Below are positions 40,801 to 53,731 of a stretch of DNA of 64,000 bases, piece after piece (position 1 is the first letter of the stretch; the number at the start of each line of letters is the position of its first letter). The position numbers and the translations under genes were made by a program. Under the pieces are notes generated by a model. The model did no database searches. It saw only the letters and a program-made list of their open reading frames with translations, and was not told the origin of the DNA. The stretch is from NCBI GenBank assembly GCA_009103225.1, contig RHPI01003020.1:173960-237959 (forward strand), written 5' to 3'. The DNA comes from Chlorokybus atmophyticus (taxonomy: Eukaryota > Streptophyta > Chlorokybophyceae > Chlorokybales > Chlorokybaceae).

Positions 40801-43002
40801 AGAGGTCTTAACTGAAAGAGCATGTGTTGCTGTAGGTGTGGGAAGTTCTTGTTGCTGGAAGCAAGGTGAGGGCCGCAGCCGCCACCAATGCGAACGAGCA
40901 TTCCAGCCGCTCACACAGGTAAGGTAGTCTTGTGCTCGGCTGCTTGCAGTAAGGGGATGTGTCGTGCGTGCTCACAGCATTGCATGTGTGCAGCTTGTTG
41001 TGCGTGAAGGTGGTGGGCCGCAACCGCCTCACGGGTGTAACCACACGCGGGAAGCTCTGGCTCGTGGACCTCGCCGGCAGCGAACGCGTTGCTCGCAGCG
41101 AAGCCACTGGCGAAAGGTTACGGGAGGCGCAGCATATCAACAAGAGCCTCTCAGCTCTGGGCGACGTCATCGCAGCGCTCACGCAAGGAGGAGCTGCCGG
41201 AAAGGGAGCCAACAACGGCCAGCATGTGCCCTATAGAAACTCCAAACTCACGCACCTGCTTCAAGACTCACTTGGTACAAGCGTGCCAGCCTTTCTGAGG
41301 CCATACTATTGTAACAGACTTTGTGTCTGAGATTTACATGTGTGCTTTTGAATACAACTCACCTGTTTGGCGGACTGGCAGGTGGGGAGGCCAAGGCGTT
41401 GATGTTTGTCCAGATATCCCCAAGCGAGGCGGACTGCAGCGAGACGCTCTGCAGCCTCAACTTTGCCTCGCGCGTGAGGGGCGTCGAGCTTGGACCTGCA
41501 CGGCGCACTGTCGAAGCTGGCAACGAAGTACACAAACTCCGCCAGCAGGTTAGATCTTGCTTCACTGCACACGGGAAAGCGTGTGCTTGGTACATGCATG
41601 TGTGCGTCCGTAAGTGCCTGTGTGAGTGTGCATGTGTGCGCGTGCCCGCGTGAACATGCGCGTGTATGAGCATGTGTTTCATGCACGCCACCAAGTGTGA
41701 GCCACCAGTTGTGTATTTAGCTGAGAAGCTTTTGCATGGCAGGTGGTGGTGCTTAAGCAGGAGGCCAAAGAGAAGGAGGATGCAATGAAGAGGCTTGAGG
41801 AAACCGTAGGTGCAGCAGAGGCTCGTGCACGTGCGCGTGAAGAAATGGTCCAGGCACTGTCTGAGCGCGTGCGCTCGAAGGAGAGCGCCCTTGCTGATAT
41901 GGAAGCCCAGATACAGGTTGGTGCTGACTTATGTCGGAGTTGCTGTCAACGCATGTTGCTCTAGCATGCATGCATCTGATACACATGCGTGTTGTTGCAG
42001 GCCGAGCGTAAAGCTGCACAGGCAGAAAGGCAAGCCATGCGCGAGTTGCAGCACCAACAGCAGTTACAACAACAGCAACAGCAACTTTTCCAGCAACAAC
42101 ACCAACACCAGCAGCAACAAGCGCAGCCTTCATTGCAGCAACAACACGCCACCTTTGAGACCGCCAAAGAGAACGCAGATCCCAACATGAGCAGCAGCAC
42201 GAGTCTGACTGCTGGGAACGCGCACGCGCTGGCGTTGCGCGGGAGTCCTTTTGTAGGAGCTAACAACAGCAAGACTGCAAGCCTTTTCGCAAGACTCGCC
42301 AACACGCCAAGCAAGTCGCGGCGACTATCGGTTGCACCTGTCGCCCTTGCGCTCGTCAACCGACTCAATGCTCCGACAGGTACATATTCATGTACTATTG
42401 CACGCCCGTGCGCGGGTGCACACACGTACACACATACACACACACATGCAACGATTTGCTGGCATGTGCGGTTGCCTACCCAGTACACATATATACAGGC
42501 AACTTACACTTGCTTCTACTACTCTGCAGGTGGGCCAAGACTGCCAGTGGTGACTATGCCATGGATGTCCACATCAGCAAAGGACGTGGAGAAGCGCAGC
42601 CACGATGCTTCGAGCGAGCCGCGTGTGCCGATGAGCGAGAAGACCAACATCAGCGACGGGACCACCACCGCAACAGACTCGATATCCGTATCCACCAGCG
42701 GGGCGAGCTCGCTGGCGATGTCGGTCAAGACGGTCCCCTTTGATGCCAAAGCCATGCGCGCGGAGTACATGCAGCGCTTCGAGGACTTCAAGCGGCGGAA
42801 AGGGGGGGAGGTGTCATCATCTCGTGGTGGTGACGTCCCGCCTCGCCACCCTCATCACCGCATTGCGCACACCACCATGAGCAACACCACCAACAACAAC
42901 ACCATGGTCATGGGCAACGGGCCCCTGCGCGTGCGCAACAGAGAACGGTACGCAGCACCGCCCGTACCTGCCACGCCATCATCGGGCCGATGGAACCAAT
43001 GA
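37844..43002 (+). CDS. Kinesin-14 motor protein
   Basis: Seventeen exons (first 37844-37997, 38244-38354, 38451-38914; motor from 39958; last 42530-43002) give about 1,100 residues. The N-terminal ~240 residues are polar and disordered, followed by coiled coil (exons 38.8-39.8 kb). The neck [13 protein letters not shown], immediately before the motor, is the kinesin-14 signature of minus-end-directed motors. Motor motifs: P-loop [13 protein letters not shown], switch [10 protein letters not shown], switch [12 protein letters not shown], then [13 protein letters not shown] and [18 protein letters not shown] second coiled coil, a Gln-rich tract (42,040-42,140) and a Ser/Thr-rich disordered tail follow. 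The central motor matches plant-type kinesin-14 proteins. Cargo and subclass are not determined. Introns around 39.85, 41.6 and 42.4 kb are TG/CA-rich. Confidence 0.93.
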
Positions 43003-43261
43003 GGACTGCATGATGAGACTGTATATTTATTACACCTGTAGAACAATCGTCTCACTGCTAGACAGGCGGTTGCAATAAGTTAACGCCCGCATTATTTCTT
43101 CAATGTGCATGAGAACAAGTGCTGTCAAGTGGTAGTAACAGCTCAGCCCACAGTCACAGGCAAGCAAAGCATCCACTACAAACAACTGCATGCGTACGTG
43201 CACGCACATGTACACGCATGCTCGCACACACACAAGCGTAGATACACACAAGCACACACAT
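43003..43261. other. Tail-to-tail interval, kinesin and WDR89
   Basis: 259 bp between convergent stop codons; CA/ACGT-rich, must hold both 3' untranslated regions. No terminator motif identified. Confidence 0.5.
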
Positions 43262-46200
43262 TCAGTATGGACTGCGATCGCGTCTAATAGCTGGCGCCCC
43301 TGTCCTTAGCTTACGCAGCCTCCCGCCCTCCTCAACCGCTTCTCCTCCCCCTCTCAAGTACACGACACCTCCGCTCCCTACCGCGCTACGCATCCCAACA
43401 CTCCCGCTGGCACCCTCGCCCTCGCCCTCAACCGCACCCCATGCCACCACGCGACCGTCCTCACCGCAGGAGTAGCAAACCGCCGGTCCTGCTACAGCCT
43501 GCTGAAGCCGATGATGCGTGTCGGCACCTTCGGCAGTCCAACATAAACCCCTCACAACGCCTTCGTGCCCACCTGAGCAACGAGCAAGCGTGTGTGTGTG
43601 TGTGTGTGTGCGTGTGCGTGCGCATGTGCATGAGTGTGTGCACGCGTGCGCGTGTACGTGTGCGGGCACGCGTGTGTGTTAGTGTGTGTGCACATGTGTC
43701 AGTGAGGCTCAATGAGACAACGTACAGAATGCGAGTAACTATCGGTCTCACCCGTAAGAGCAACTGTGGGTCTGCCAAGGATCCCCTTGCGCGTGGCTGG
43801 TCGGCCAACATAGCGCACAGAGCTGCTCGCATCAAAGAGCGCCACGTCGCCGGCTTGCGTGCCCGCCGCAAGCGCCAGCGAGTTCGAGCTCGGGTCATGC
43901 ATGCAGCGAATCAAGTAGTCCACCTGCACTTGTTGTTGTTGTTGTTGTTGTCGTCGTCGGGGATGCAAGGAAGGAAAGGACATGTTGGGTTGCTTTACTT
44001 GCCTGTGTATTGCACAGGGCCGAAGCTTGCGAGCGTGTCTCAGCATACTCAGCAATTGGCTCCGCATCGTCCCACTCCCAAACACTGTAACCAACAAAGC
44101 AGGCAACAAACCATCACGCTGATGAGCGCAACTAAGTACCAGCTGTGGTATGCACATCAACCAACACGCGCACAACAACCCAACATGCGTGCGCAGTTAT
44201 GTACACGCTGTGACATGCCCATCACCTCAACACCCACATCCACCCACCCTCACCTCATCGTTTCCGTTGTAGTGATACACCACACGTTCCTCCCCCCCTC
44301 CCCCCCGAACCCGACCCTCGCGACCCCCGTCCCGACATTCATGATCTGCGTCACGGCCTCGTCTTCGTCAAAGGCGGTCGACGTCAGGTCCTCGAAGACG
44401 CAGATGAGGCCGTCGGCGGAGGCGGAGAGGAGGACGGGAGTGGAGGAAGAGGAGGGAGCGAAGCGGACCTGGTGTTGGGGGGAGATATATAGGCATGAGA
44501 TGGATGAGTGAGACACTGTTGGTAGGTAATTGTTGGGTTGTCGTATGCCACCTGCTGGATTGCATGACACCAGCTTGACACACGCGCGCGCACAGACACA
44601 CACACACAAGCACAGAGAGGAAAAGACGCGCGCACGCATACACGCGTGCAAACACGTGCTCGTGCATCAGCAGGGGAGCAAAGCACACCTGCGCGTGTAG
44701 GTAGAAGAAGGGTGAACACGACATGCACGAGATTGACAACTGACCAACTGCATTGCAAGTAATAATAGTTGGATGGCCTCGTGCACCCGCAATCAACTTT
44801 TGTTGATACACCAAGGGACACAGGAATAGTCGCGTTTGTCTGTGAGTGCGTGCGTATGTGTGTGTATAGATGTGACATGCCGCACATGTGTACAAACTTA
44901 CACACCCACACACACAGCCTCTCCCCTTCCCCCACCTGCGTGACAGCGTCCCCGTGGCACTCCTCGAACGCCCCCACCACCCTCCCTCCCGCCCGTCGCC
45001 TGTCCCAGAACACCACCCGGTCGTGCGCCCCCGCCGCCACCAGACTACTATGGAATGCACAGGACCAGATCTCGGCGGCGGGACCGGAGGAAGGGCCGAC
45101 GGAGAACGACTGGACCTGTGTGTGTGTGGGTGAGGGGGGGGGACGTGCATCTGTGCGTGTTCATGCGTTGTGCACGTACGTGTCCACATGCACGTGCCAC
45201 GAAGCTACCACTGGGCATGTCTGTGAGCATGCGAGTGAGTAGCATTCGTATGCTCGTGCCACACACCTACTGTGCGTGTCTGTGTGTGTGCACGTCTGCA
45301 TGCATGCGCATACATGTTGTTCACACAGACACGCACACACCAAGATATCTCCGATTGCACGCCACCACACACGCGTGCCCTCTCACCTGTTCTCCTGTCC
45401 TGACGTCCCACACCCGCACCCTCCCATCCTTCCCGCTCGCCGCGATCTCCCTCCCCCCTCCCTCCCCATCCCCATCAATCCAGCACGCCTCCGTCAGGAC
45501 CGGTCCCGTCTTGCCTCCATCATCCGAGGCCGACAACACCGAAGCCGGTCGGAGCAGGGCGGCGGGGTCGTAGAGGACCAGCGCGGGGAGGGAGGAGAGA
45601 ACAGCCAGGAGGGGGGAAGAGGAGGGGCTGGGGAGAAAGGAGAGGAGAGGGGGGGGTGAGCGTATGCACACACACGCGCGCGCGTGCGCAGCCATCGTGC
45701 GCGCGTGCACTTGCGTATGAGTGGGCATGGGTGTGCATGCTGGTCGTCTGTCTGTGCGCGCGTATGATTGTGCATGCATGTGCATAGTTGGTTATCTGTT
45801 TGTGTATGCGTGTGTGCATGCTCGTTTGCACACTGTCGTGTTACACACGTCTTGTGTGTCAGTTTCTGGCGTAGTTGATGCAGTTCGTTGAGAGGTACGC
45901 ACTCCTAGTATCATACCGGTGCTCACGATGTGTACAAGTATACTGAAGCTATGTTGAAATTGTGAAGATTTCTGGATACCAAAAGCAAGCTCAACTGCAA
46001 AACCTCTGTCTCGATGACTGTGTGCACTCATGGCCAACTTACAACACAAACACAGATTTGCGACGCACACAGTCAAGTCAACATGTTGCAAGATATTGCT
46101 CTACTCTCTGACGTGTCAACAAGAAAGGCAAGCGCGCACACACGCACATGCACACAATACGAACTCTGACGTCTCGACAACAACCACAAAACTTTCATCT

Positions 46201-46404
46201 TCACCTCTTCAGTACGTCCAACGCAAACACATCGCCCCCGCCGCCGCCTCCTCCTCCCGTCCTCCCCTTCAAGTCCGCTCCCACATGCGCCGTCAGCAGC
46301 GGACCCAACCTCACGGGCCCTGGTCCGGCCTGAGGCTCGCCCTCATCGGCGTCGGCGTCAGGGAGGTCCTCGTCGTCGCCGTCGTTGAAGCGCATGTGAG
46401 GCAT
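43262..46404 (-). CDS. WDR89: WDR89-like WD-repeat protein
   Basis: Supported minus-strand exons: 46404 to about 46208 (acidic start MPHMRFNDGDDEDLPDADAD), about 45,625-45,385 (LLAVLSSLPALVLYD, SGKDGRVRVWDVRTGEQ), about 45,125-44,935 (WSCAFHSSLVAAGAHDRVVF, ECHGDAVTQ), about 44,470-44,270 (LLSASADGLICVFEDL), about 43,925-43,755 (VDYLIRCMHDP, LALAAGTQAGDVALFDASS), and about 43,575-43,262 (GGHEGVVRGLCW, CYSCGEDGRVVAWG). The order HxDDVTQVRF-type repeat, SADGLxxVF and DYLI block matches WDR89, a beta-propeller of unknown function, possibly nuclear or nucleolar. Small exons around 44.0-44.1 kb are not fixed. Several introns are dense alternating TG/CA/CG sequence. Confidence 0.82.
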
Positions 46405-46695
46405 GGTCTGGAAAGGGGAGAGAACCCGGCGCTCAGCGCTGCCGCCGCCGCTTGACTTGGCCTGGTCCTAGCCTGATTTGGCCTGGTCCTGGCCTGGCCT
46501 GATGAGCTAAACTGATAGCTTACCTCCTCCGGCGCCGCCCCTCCTCCTCCTCCTCCTCCTTCTACGACTACTTCGCCTCCTCCGCAGCATCCTCCTCCTT
46601 AGCCGCCCACACGCGCAGTGGCTAGCACTTGGCGGCCGAAGGCGGCGGAGGCCACTGAGGCAGCGGCGGAGGCGGCTCGGGTGGCGACGAGGGGC
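46405..46695. promoter_or_regulatory. Head-to-head promoter, WDR89 / DNMT2
   Basis: 291 bp between start codons. Contains a short direct repeat (CTGATTTGGCCTGGTCCT-like units at 46455-46500) and CTCCTC/GGCGGA runs on either side. No telo-box. Confidence 0.6.
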
Positions 46696-49521
46696 ATGGA
46701 CTTTGTTGTGCATCAGAAGGCGGAGGCGGAGGCGGAGGCGGAGCAGGCGGGGACGGGGGCCGCCGACGGAGGCAGGACGGCGGGGCGTCAGGCTGGGAAT
46801 GAGGAGGAGGAGGAGGAGGAGGAGGAGGAGGGGGAGGACGAGGAGCTGCGGGCGCTAGAGTTTTACAGCGGCATAGGCGGCATGGTAAGCACCACCTCCA
46901 ACCACAACCACAACAGATGTTGTCACGTTTGCTTGAGTTGGATCCTATGTTGTGCTTCACGTACGGTGCGTGTCGACTTAAGTTTTCACAGCCAGAAGCA
47001 AATGCAGTGTTCCAAGAAGACGTCCTCCAAGCGTTGCTCAATAGTTGTGCGCCATGTTGGGCAAAGATATGTATGCGTTGTGTAAACATCGCACAGTCTG
47101 TATGCCTATCCCCAACTGCAACTGCAACGGGGACAAACGCACGCACGCAAGCACGCGAACATGCATGCGTATGCAAACATGTCCACACACAGCACCCGCG
47201 CACATGCACAAGCACACGCGTGCGAGCGCACACACTTGTCTGCCTGCATGCACACAGGCAGCATACACACATGTGCACACTTGCGAAGCATGCAGCAGCA
47301 ACGCGCGCGCGCACGCACGCACTCCAACAATCTACCCGTATGTGCTCCCCCAGCGTTACGCATTGCGACGTTGGGAATCGCACCACGCCTCCTCGTCCTC
47401 CTCATCATCATCGGGGCGGCAACAGCGGAGCCGGAGATGGCGTAAGGGCGCGCGGGTGAGCGGCGCGTGGGAACTCAGTGGCATCGCCAACGACGTGTAT
47501 GAGTATAACGGGGAGCACAGACCGACTGAGGTATGTGGCAATGTTGTTGGTTGTTTGGGGGGGGGGGGGGGGGGGGGGNNNNNNNNNNNNNNNNNNNNNN
47601 NNNNNNNNNNNNNNNNNNNNNNNNNNNNNNNNNNNNNNNNNNNNNNNNNNNNNNNNNNNNNNNNNNNNNNNNNNNNNNNNNNNNNNNNNNNNNNNNNNNN
47701 NNNNNNNNNNNNNNNNNNNNNNNNNNNNNNNNNNNNNNNNNNNNNNNNNNNNNNNGGGGGGGGGGGGGGGGGGCAAATACGACTCCTTTTAGGGTAACAT
47801 ATCAAGGGTGACGGTGAGGGAGGTGGATGCGCACGCCGCGCAGCTATGGATGATGTCGCCGCCGTGCCAGCCATACACCCGAGTCGGTGAGCTGCTGTTT
47901 TATATTGCTTGTGTGTGCGCGTGCGGTTGTGCGGGCGTGTGTGTGTGTGTATGTGCGTACGCATAGCATGCGTGGGCGTGCAGATGTGGGTGTGCGCGTG
48001 CGTGCGTGCTGGTGTGCGCAGGCCCAGGTGTGTGTGCTGTTGAATTAGTGGATGACTGCATGCCATGCGTGAGCGTGCCAGTGACGTGAAGCTAGCGAGC
48101 ATACTTCTCCCTTTGCCCTCACTCACTTACCCTCTCACTCACCCACGTGCTCTTCAAGTCACCCACTCCCTCGCTCACTCTCTCACCTTCACACACGCAC
48201 AAGCAGGCTTGCGCCGCGACGCTGCCGACCCCCGTGCCCGCTCCCTTCTCGACCTTCTCGCCCTCCTGCCCCACCTTTCTCACCCTCCCTCCTACCTCCT
48301 CCTCGAGAACGTCCTCGGCTTCGAGGCACGGCTTCGTATCATTGTGTTCTTGTCGTGTCGACACAACAAGCCCACAACAAGTGCATAATGCGATCTTGTC
48401 ACAGGTGTCGGAGAGTGCGGGCAGGGTGACGGAGGTGCTGTCTTCGCTCAGGTATGTCATGCAGACGGTGCTGGTGAGCCCGAACGATATCGAGGGGGGA
48501 GAACCGTACTCGCGGCCGCGATGCTATGTGTTGGTAAGGATGGAAGAGAGATATACGAGTAGATGTTGGGTATATTGAGTTTGTCCTGTTCAGGCGAAGA
48601 GGAGTCCACTTAAGTTTGCATTGCCTCATTTGGACGGGAAGATTATCGTCGGTATGCCCGGTCGATATCCGCACAGCGGGGAAGACAGTGGGGATAGTCA
48701 AGCTAAGGCGGGTCGGCGAAATCGACATCTACGGATACGGCCTGTCCGGGAATTCCTCGAGGCGGATGTGGATATCGGCGAGTACGGGGTGACGGAGCAC
48801 GTGATAGAGAGATGGGGCGCAGCTTTTGGTGAGATGTGTGTGTACAAATTTTGTGTTGGTGATGCGTTGATGGTAAAACTGATTGTGTGGAGCAGATATT
48901 GTCACGGCTGAGTCACATCGCTGCTGCTGCTTCACGAAAAGCTATTCGCAGTATGCCAAAGGCACCGGCTCGCTACTTGCAACAAAGGCACAGAAAACCC
49001 AACATTGTCAAGCATGTTGACACACTTGAACGCACATCAGACCAACACGTGTTACTCAACCAGGTGAAAGAGTTGGGTGATGGCTGGGAGCCGATCACCG
49101 ATGCGACGCTGGCTGAGAGGGGACTGGGGTTGCATGACTTGGGCTTGCGATACTTCACGCCACGCGAGGTACGTCACAACATGGTAGTTGTGTGATGGTC
49201 TTATGGCTGAATGGTTATTATTGTGCTCTTGATAGATTGCCAACCTGCATGGCTTCCCGCAAGACTTTGCGTTCCCTGAGTCCACCACTCTGCGTCAAAG
49301 GTGCGTGTGCGTGTGACTTTGTCACACGCAGAGTGGCCATCCGGCCAATATACACTTTGCTGTAACAATGTTGTCTGTGTGTTGTTGCTGTATGCAGGTA
49401 TGCGCTGTTGGGCAACAGCTTGAGCGTCACGGTAGTCGCGTTGCTCCTCGATTACTTGCTCACGGACGACGTAGAGCAGGTCGTAGACAACATGAAGCGG
49501 GAAGCGCCTCCTGCGACGTGA
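46696..49521 (+). CDS. TRDMT1: DNMT2/TRDMT1 tRNA cytosine-5 methyltransferase, with a frame break
   Basis: Nine exons (46696-46884, 47354-47530, 47793-47886, 48207-48325, 48405-48533, 48594-48828, 48896-49168, 49236-49300, 49398-49521), about 467 residues. Motifs: [27 protein letters not shown] with catalytic Cys, [12 protein letters not shown], the DNMT2 hallmark [32 protein letters not shown] and [17 protein letters not shown]2 methylates C38 of tRNA-Asp with S-adenosylmethionine. An acidic (Glu)n stretch precedes motif I. Exon 7 is 273 nt where phase needs 272: the frame shifts between GTGSLL and DTLERTSDQ, near the A run at about 48,995. Either an assembly error in a homopolymer or real damage. 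The N gap lies in intron 2. The exon-4 donor reads GAG|GCACGG (GC-AG). Confidence 0.9.
47579..47755. other. Assembly gap flanked by poly-G
   Basis: Run of N with about 20 G on the left and 18 G on the right, inside DNMT2 intron 2. Confidence 0.95.
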
Positions 49522-50345
49522 CTTGAAAATGTTGTGCTGTACCTTCAAGGCAGAGACACCACCTTTGAACAGCAACATCTTGGTACTGTAGTAGTACACA
49601 TGACAAAAGCTTATGAAAGGCAACCTCGCCACGCACACACACAGACGCGCGTAAGCATGCATGTATGCATGCATGCATGCGTGCACATATGACAGGCAGG
49701 TGTGCTTCATAGCTTTACGGCATGCACGAGGGCATTTTGGATCCAATTCAGCGTCAGCGCTCAAAACGCTAACGCCCGACCGCGATTAAGCTGAGCTTGG
49801 AGTAGTTTGCATGGCTGTGATTGTCGTCGGCGGTGGCCGGGGCAGCGACGGTGTTGGTGTCATGCCAGGAGAACGGAACAGCAACGACTGCAGGAGGGGC
49901 GACGCTGCTGTTAGTGTTTGTTGGTCGGGCTGATTGTAGCCTCAGCTGAGCTTGTCTTGCTGCTTCAGTGGACAAGGCATGCATGTTGTGAAAATATCGT
50001 TGCTTAATCAGGCTCTGCAGCCTGCCTAGCTTTCAGCCTGCGAGTTGTGCACACATGTCGCTGCATACTGCTCGCCCAGTCATTTGTTTGCCAACCCTAA
50101 TTGGGACGCACCAGAAGCAGTAGTCTGTTGCTGCAACACAACAACACTGGCTTGTGCAGGTACTTTTGGCTGCACTTGTAGGTGTAGGCTGTGAAACCAT
50201 TGCGCGTGTCCCCTGTAGCCTCAGCAATGCTGCTAGGCTGTTTGATGCCAGTGACAGTTATGTTCTCAAGCAGAGAGCGCTGCATGCAGATGAATTGTGC
50301 ACATGCACGTAGTGGTGACGCTTATCATAATCTGCCACCAGCACC
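49522..50345. repeat. Upstream unit of armadillo copy A (duplicated)
   Basis: DNMT2 3' flank, then from about 49,790 a non-coding segment that aligns by eye with 52,530-53,074 upstream of copy B: shared blocks include GCAACGACTGCAGGAGGGG, GTCGCTGCAT, GTTCTCAAGCAG and TGCACATGCACG. This shows that gene and 5' flank were duplicated together. Confidence 0.7.
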
Positions 50346-51348
50346 ATGGCGGACTCGCTCAGTTCCGAAGTGAGCGAGTTCGATCCGTTCACAACAGCAA
50401 GCCAGGAAAGTGCAGCAAGCGTCTTGCAGCACACTCAAGAGTCTGCCAATGCACCCCACAAACCCGGTTGTTGTCGATCGTTCTCTGGTGGTTAAGGGCC
50501 AAGATGGACGACGCCAGTGGCAGGCAGGAGTTGCTTGCAGCCCGCATGGTTCCCGACTTCATAGCTGTCGTCAAAGAAGCTAAGTGCATCGAGCCCAAAC
50601 TTGAGGTCGCTGAGTTTCTCTGCAACTTGGCGTCCTATGAAGACAGTCGCAGTGCCTTTCTGCCCGACAGTGTCCTGAATGATATCATCCATGCTTGTGG
50701 CTTCCCTTGCCTAGTACAACTCGTGCAATCCAACTCCACGAAGGCGAAGATCGGTGCTCTGTACATGTTGAAACGGTTGTCCTGGAACAACTCCAACCGT
50801 GTGTCTGAATTGGCGAGTCTGGGCAGCATCAAGCCTCTTGTGCAACAATTGGCCAGCAGCGATTCTATTGTGCAGACGGGTGCAATGATTGTGTTGGCTA
50901 GCTTGGCACATAAGCGTGCGCTGCACAGGAGATTGTGCACAAGCTGGTGTCACTGCCCCTCCTTGCGCACTCCCTGCTGTGCGATAGGTCAAGTAGGCAG
51001 CAAGCACATGCTGCACGCACGCTTACGTTCCTGGCGGACAGAACTGCACACTGCCGTGACATGGCACACGCGGTGGGGGACGGTGTGAAGACATTGGTGG
51101 AGCGCTTGCAGCTGAATGACCACTCGTATAATGTGAAGTGGACGATGAGGTTGCAGGTGGCTGCGCTTTGCATCATGTCCGCATGCTGCGACAGGAAAGC
51201 CAGGCCTGCAATGGCATGCGACCTGGCTGGGGACGAAGCAGGCGCGGCCTTCAAGAAAAGGGTTAAAGCTTCAGTGAGAGACGTGGTTTGTTGCATGGGC
51301 TCCTTGAAGCGCCCCCGTGCAGCGGATGTTGACAAAGGTGCCGCTTGA
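50346..51348 (+). pseudogene. Armadillo-repeat copy A, frameshifted and internally deleted
   Basis: Related to the intact gene at 57.6-58.9 kb. From the ATG at 50346 the frame (MADSLSSEVSEFDPF) stops after about 49 codons; a shift near the CCCC at about 50,456 enters the frame QTRLLSIVLWWLRAKMDDAS, with armadillo helices LEVAEFLCNLASYEDS and LGSIKPLVQQLASSDS. A second shift near 50,910-50,935 is needed to reach LTFLADRTAHCRDMAHAVGD. Then about 120 residues present in the intact copy are missing, and it ends CCMGSLKRPRAADVDKGAA. A shorter product from the ATG near 50,503 is possible but would lack the C-terminus. Confidence 0.75.
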
Positions 51349-53074
51349 GCCCAATCTCCACCATGCGTTGTCAGACTACCAAGCAGCTTGCGACCCTTCT
51401 GTCAGCTACTTTGGTTGCGGTTGCCAACCATGTCAGTGTCAATCTGCACATGACTAATAGTGTACATAACTGTGGCATAGCTGGTACTATGCCTGTGTGT
51501 CAACAGTACACGTCTGGCAACTACGAGTTGGATGTCCGTTTGGTCATCGTGTAACCCAGCTATTCTCGTTGTAGAGCAGTGCACTAGCTCTACCTACTAG
51601 AGCAGGAGCAGGTGTGAGCAGGAGCTCTACTTACTAGGTCATATTGTGAATGCAGGAGCTGGTGTGAGCAGGTGACAGGATGGTCGCACCGGTCCTCACA
51701 TTCCTGTTCACAGATCATCATGATGTGGGAGAAAGGAGTGAATAGGGACAACATGCAAGGCACTGCAGTAAGTGAATGAATAAATCTTGAAGTCTGAGTT
51801 CATTCAATCAGCTGAAGTGCATTGCGCATGTGCAGCGTGTACAGGATATGCAAGGCGGTAATGCTAACAGGCAGAAGAGAGCAGCAAATTGCGCATAGCA
51901 GCAAACACGCACCTTGATGCTGCATACATGACCATCGGGCTAACTCTACCTTGCAATTGTACTCTGCCCCAACCAATCCCTATCAGGCATGCATGCATTC
52001 ACGACAACTTTGTTGTTGAACCCTGGTTACCTGGGCCAGGGCTTGTGGTTAGCGGGCAGCCCATGGGCACGATCAATGAAGAAAGGGGGGGAGGGGGGGA
52101 CATGAGCTATGCTATAGCTCATGTAGCTCAGTGAGCTACAAAGCCACCCAGTTACGCGCATGCGCACAGCACTTCACATAATCATGAATTAACGTATCCA
52201 CGCATGCCTATGTGACATGTCGCTGAGTTACAAAGCTCCAACGTGGAGCCTTCAAGGCTCTGAAAGGAAGCCTTGGAGGAGTTGAAGAGTCGAAGCTTTG
52301 AGGGCTGAAGCAGAGACATGCATACGCGAGCTAAATCGCGATCCGTTACGCTCGACCGAGATCAAGCCTCGAAACGGTTTGCATGTGTGCTCGGGGGGGG
52401 GCTGTGCGTGCCGCAGTGTGGGCGGGAGCGGTGGCCTGGGCGACGCCGGTGGCGACGGCGGTGGCGGTGGCAGAGGGGAAGGCGGAGGCTAGTGTTTAGC
52501 AGCTGTTGTTTTGTTGGCAATGGTGGGTGGCTAGCTGTGCTTGTAACGGTGTGGAGGTTACACCAGCGGACAAGACCGCAACGACTGCAGGAGGGGCGAC
52601 GCGCTGGCAACTGGCTGGTAGTGTTTTAGCCATGGCTACCAGGGCCTGGTACAGGCTGTCAGGCTGAGCGTCGTTTTGTGCTGCTATTATTAAAAAAGGG
52701 CATGCATGTTGTGAAACTGTTGATGCTCGAGCCTTGAGCGGCAAGTTTGCAGCTGCCTAGCTTTCATCCCGCGAGTGGTGCATGTCGCTGCATGCAGCTC
52801 GCCCCTATGAATGCAAATCCTAGTTGGGAGGCTGCTGCATTGCACATAACCAATCAGAAGCTTGCTGTAGCAAAGACACTGTGCAGGTAGGCGTACTTCT
52901 TGCTGTGTTTGTAGGCTGCATCACACCACCACAATGTCGTCATTTGTAGCCTCGTGAATGCCGCTAAGCTGCTCCATGCTAGTGGCAATTGTGTTCTCAA
53001 GCAGTCCGTTGCATGCAGACAAACAGCGCACATGCACGCTAGCTGTGCCGCCTTCAGAGCCTGCCAGCAGAACC
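51349..53074. other. Spacer between armadillo copies A and B
   Basis: No gene. Short direct repeats around GAGCAGGAGC at 51,600-51,680; a poly-G run at 52,084-52,100; small inverted AGCTCA/TGAGCT motifs at 52,100-52,135; GGCGGT-rich block 52,430-52,490. From about 52,530 it aligns with the segment upstream of copy A. Confidence 0.5.
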
Positions 53075-53154
53075 ATGGCGCAGATGCTCAGTTCATCAGT
53101 TCAACAATCCATGACAGTGCGAGCGCTCTTCCTCGATTGACGGGACACTGCACT

Positions 53155-53202
53155 GCACTGCTTGCGGCAAGAGGCATGCATGCCTCTTGCCGCAAGCAGT
53201 GC
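53155..53202. repeat. 48-bp perfect palindrome, no spacer
   Basis: Arms 53155-53178 and 53179-53202 are exact reverse complements, centred on GCATGCATGC. Located in the 5' part of armadillo copy B; the equivalent stretch of copy A has no such structure. Confidence 0.95.
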
Positions 53203-53731
53203 GCTCAGGAGGCTGCCAATACAATGGCACAAACCCGGCTGTTGTTGTTCGTTTTCCGGTGGTCAAGGTAGAAGCTTGAGGACTCTAGCGGCAGGCAAGA
53301 GTTGTTCAGAGCCTGTGTGGCTCCTGAATTACTCGCTGCTGTCAAGGAACTTGACTGCAACGAGCTCAAAGTTGAGGTCGCTGAGTTTGTCTGCAATCTG
53401 GCGTCCTATGAAGACAGCTGGAGCGCATATTTGCTAAGTACAGCCTTGGATGATATCAACCGTGCGTGTGACCTCCCTTGCCTTTTTCAGCTCGTGCAAT
53501 CCAGCTGCACGAAGATCCAGGTGGGGGCACTACGCACGTGCTTGATCGGCTGTCCTGTGTAAACTCCTGCTGTGCAGGGAAGTATATGAGTCTGGGCACC
53601 ACAAAATCTCTTGTGCAAATGGCCAACAACGACTCTCATGTCCAGATGGGTGCGATGACTGTGTTGGGAAACATGGCACGTGATGATGAGGCGGCTGCAC
53701 AGAAGATGGCACAATCTGGAGCAGTGCCACT

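Noticed and set aside
46618-46695. Upstream extension of DNMT2 before the ATG at 46696
   Set aside because: The frame is open but has no upstream ATG; the Ala/Glu-rich composition reflects GGCGGA repeats.
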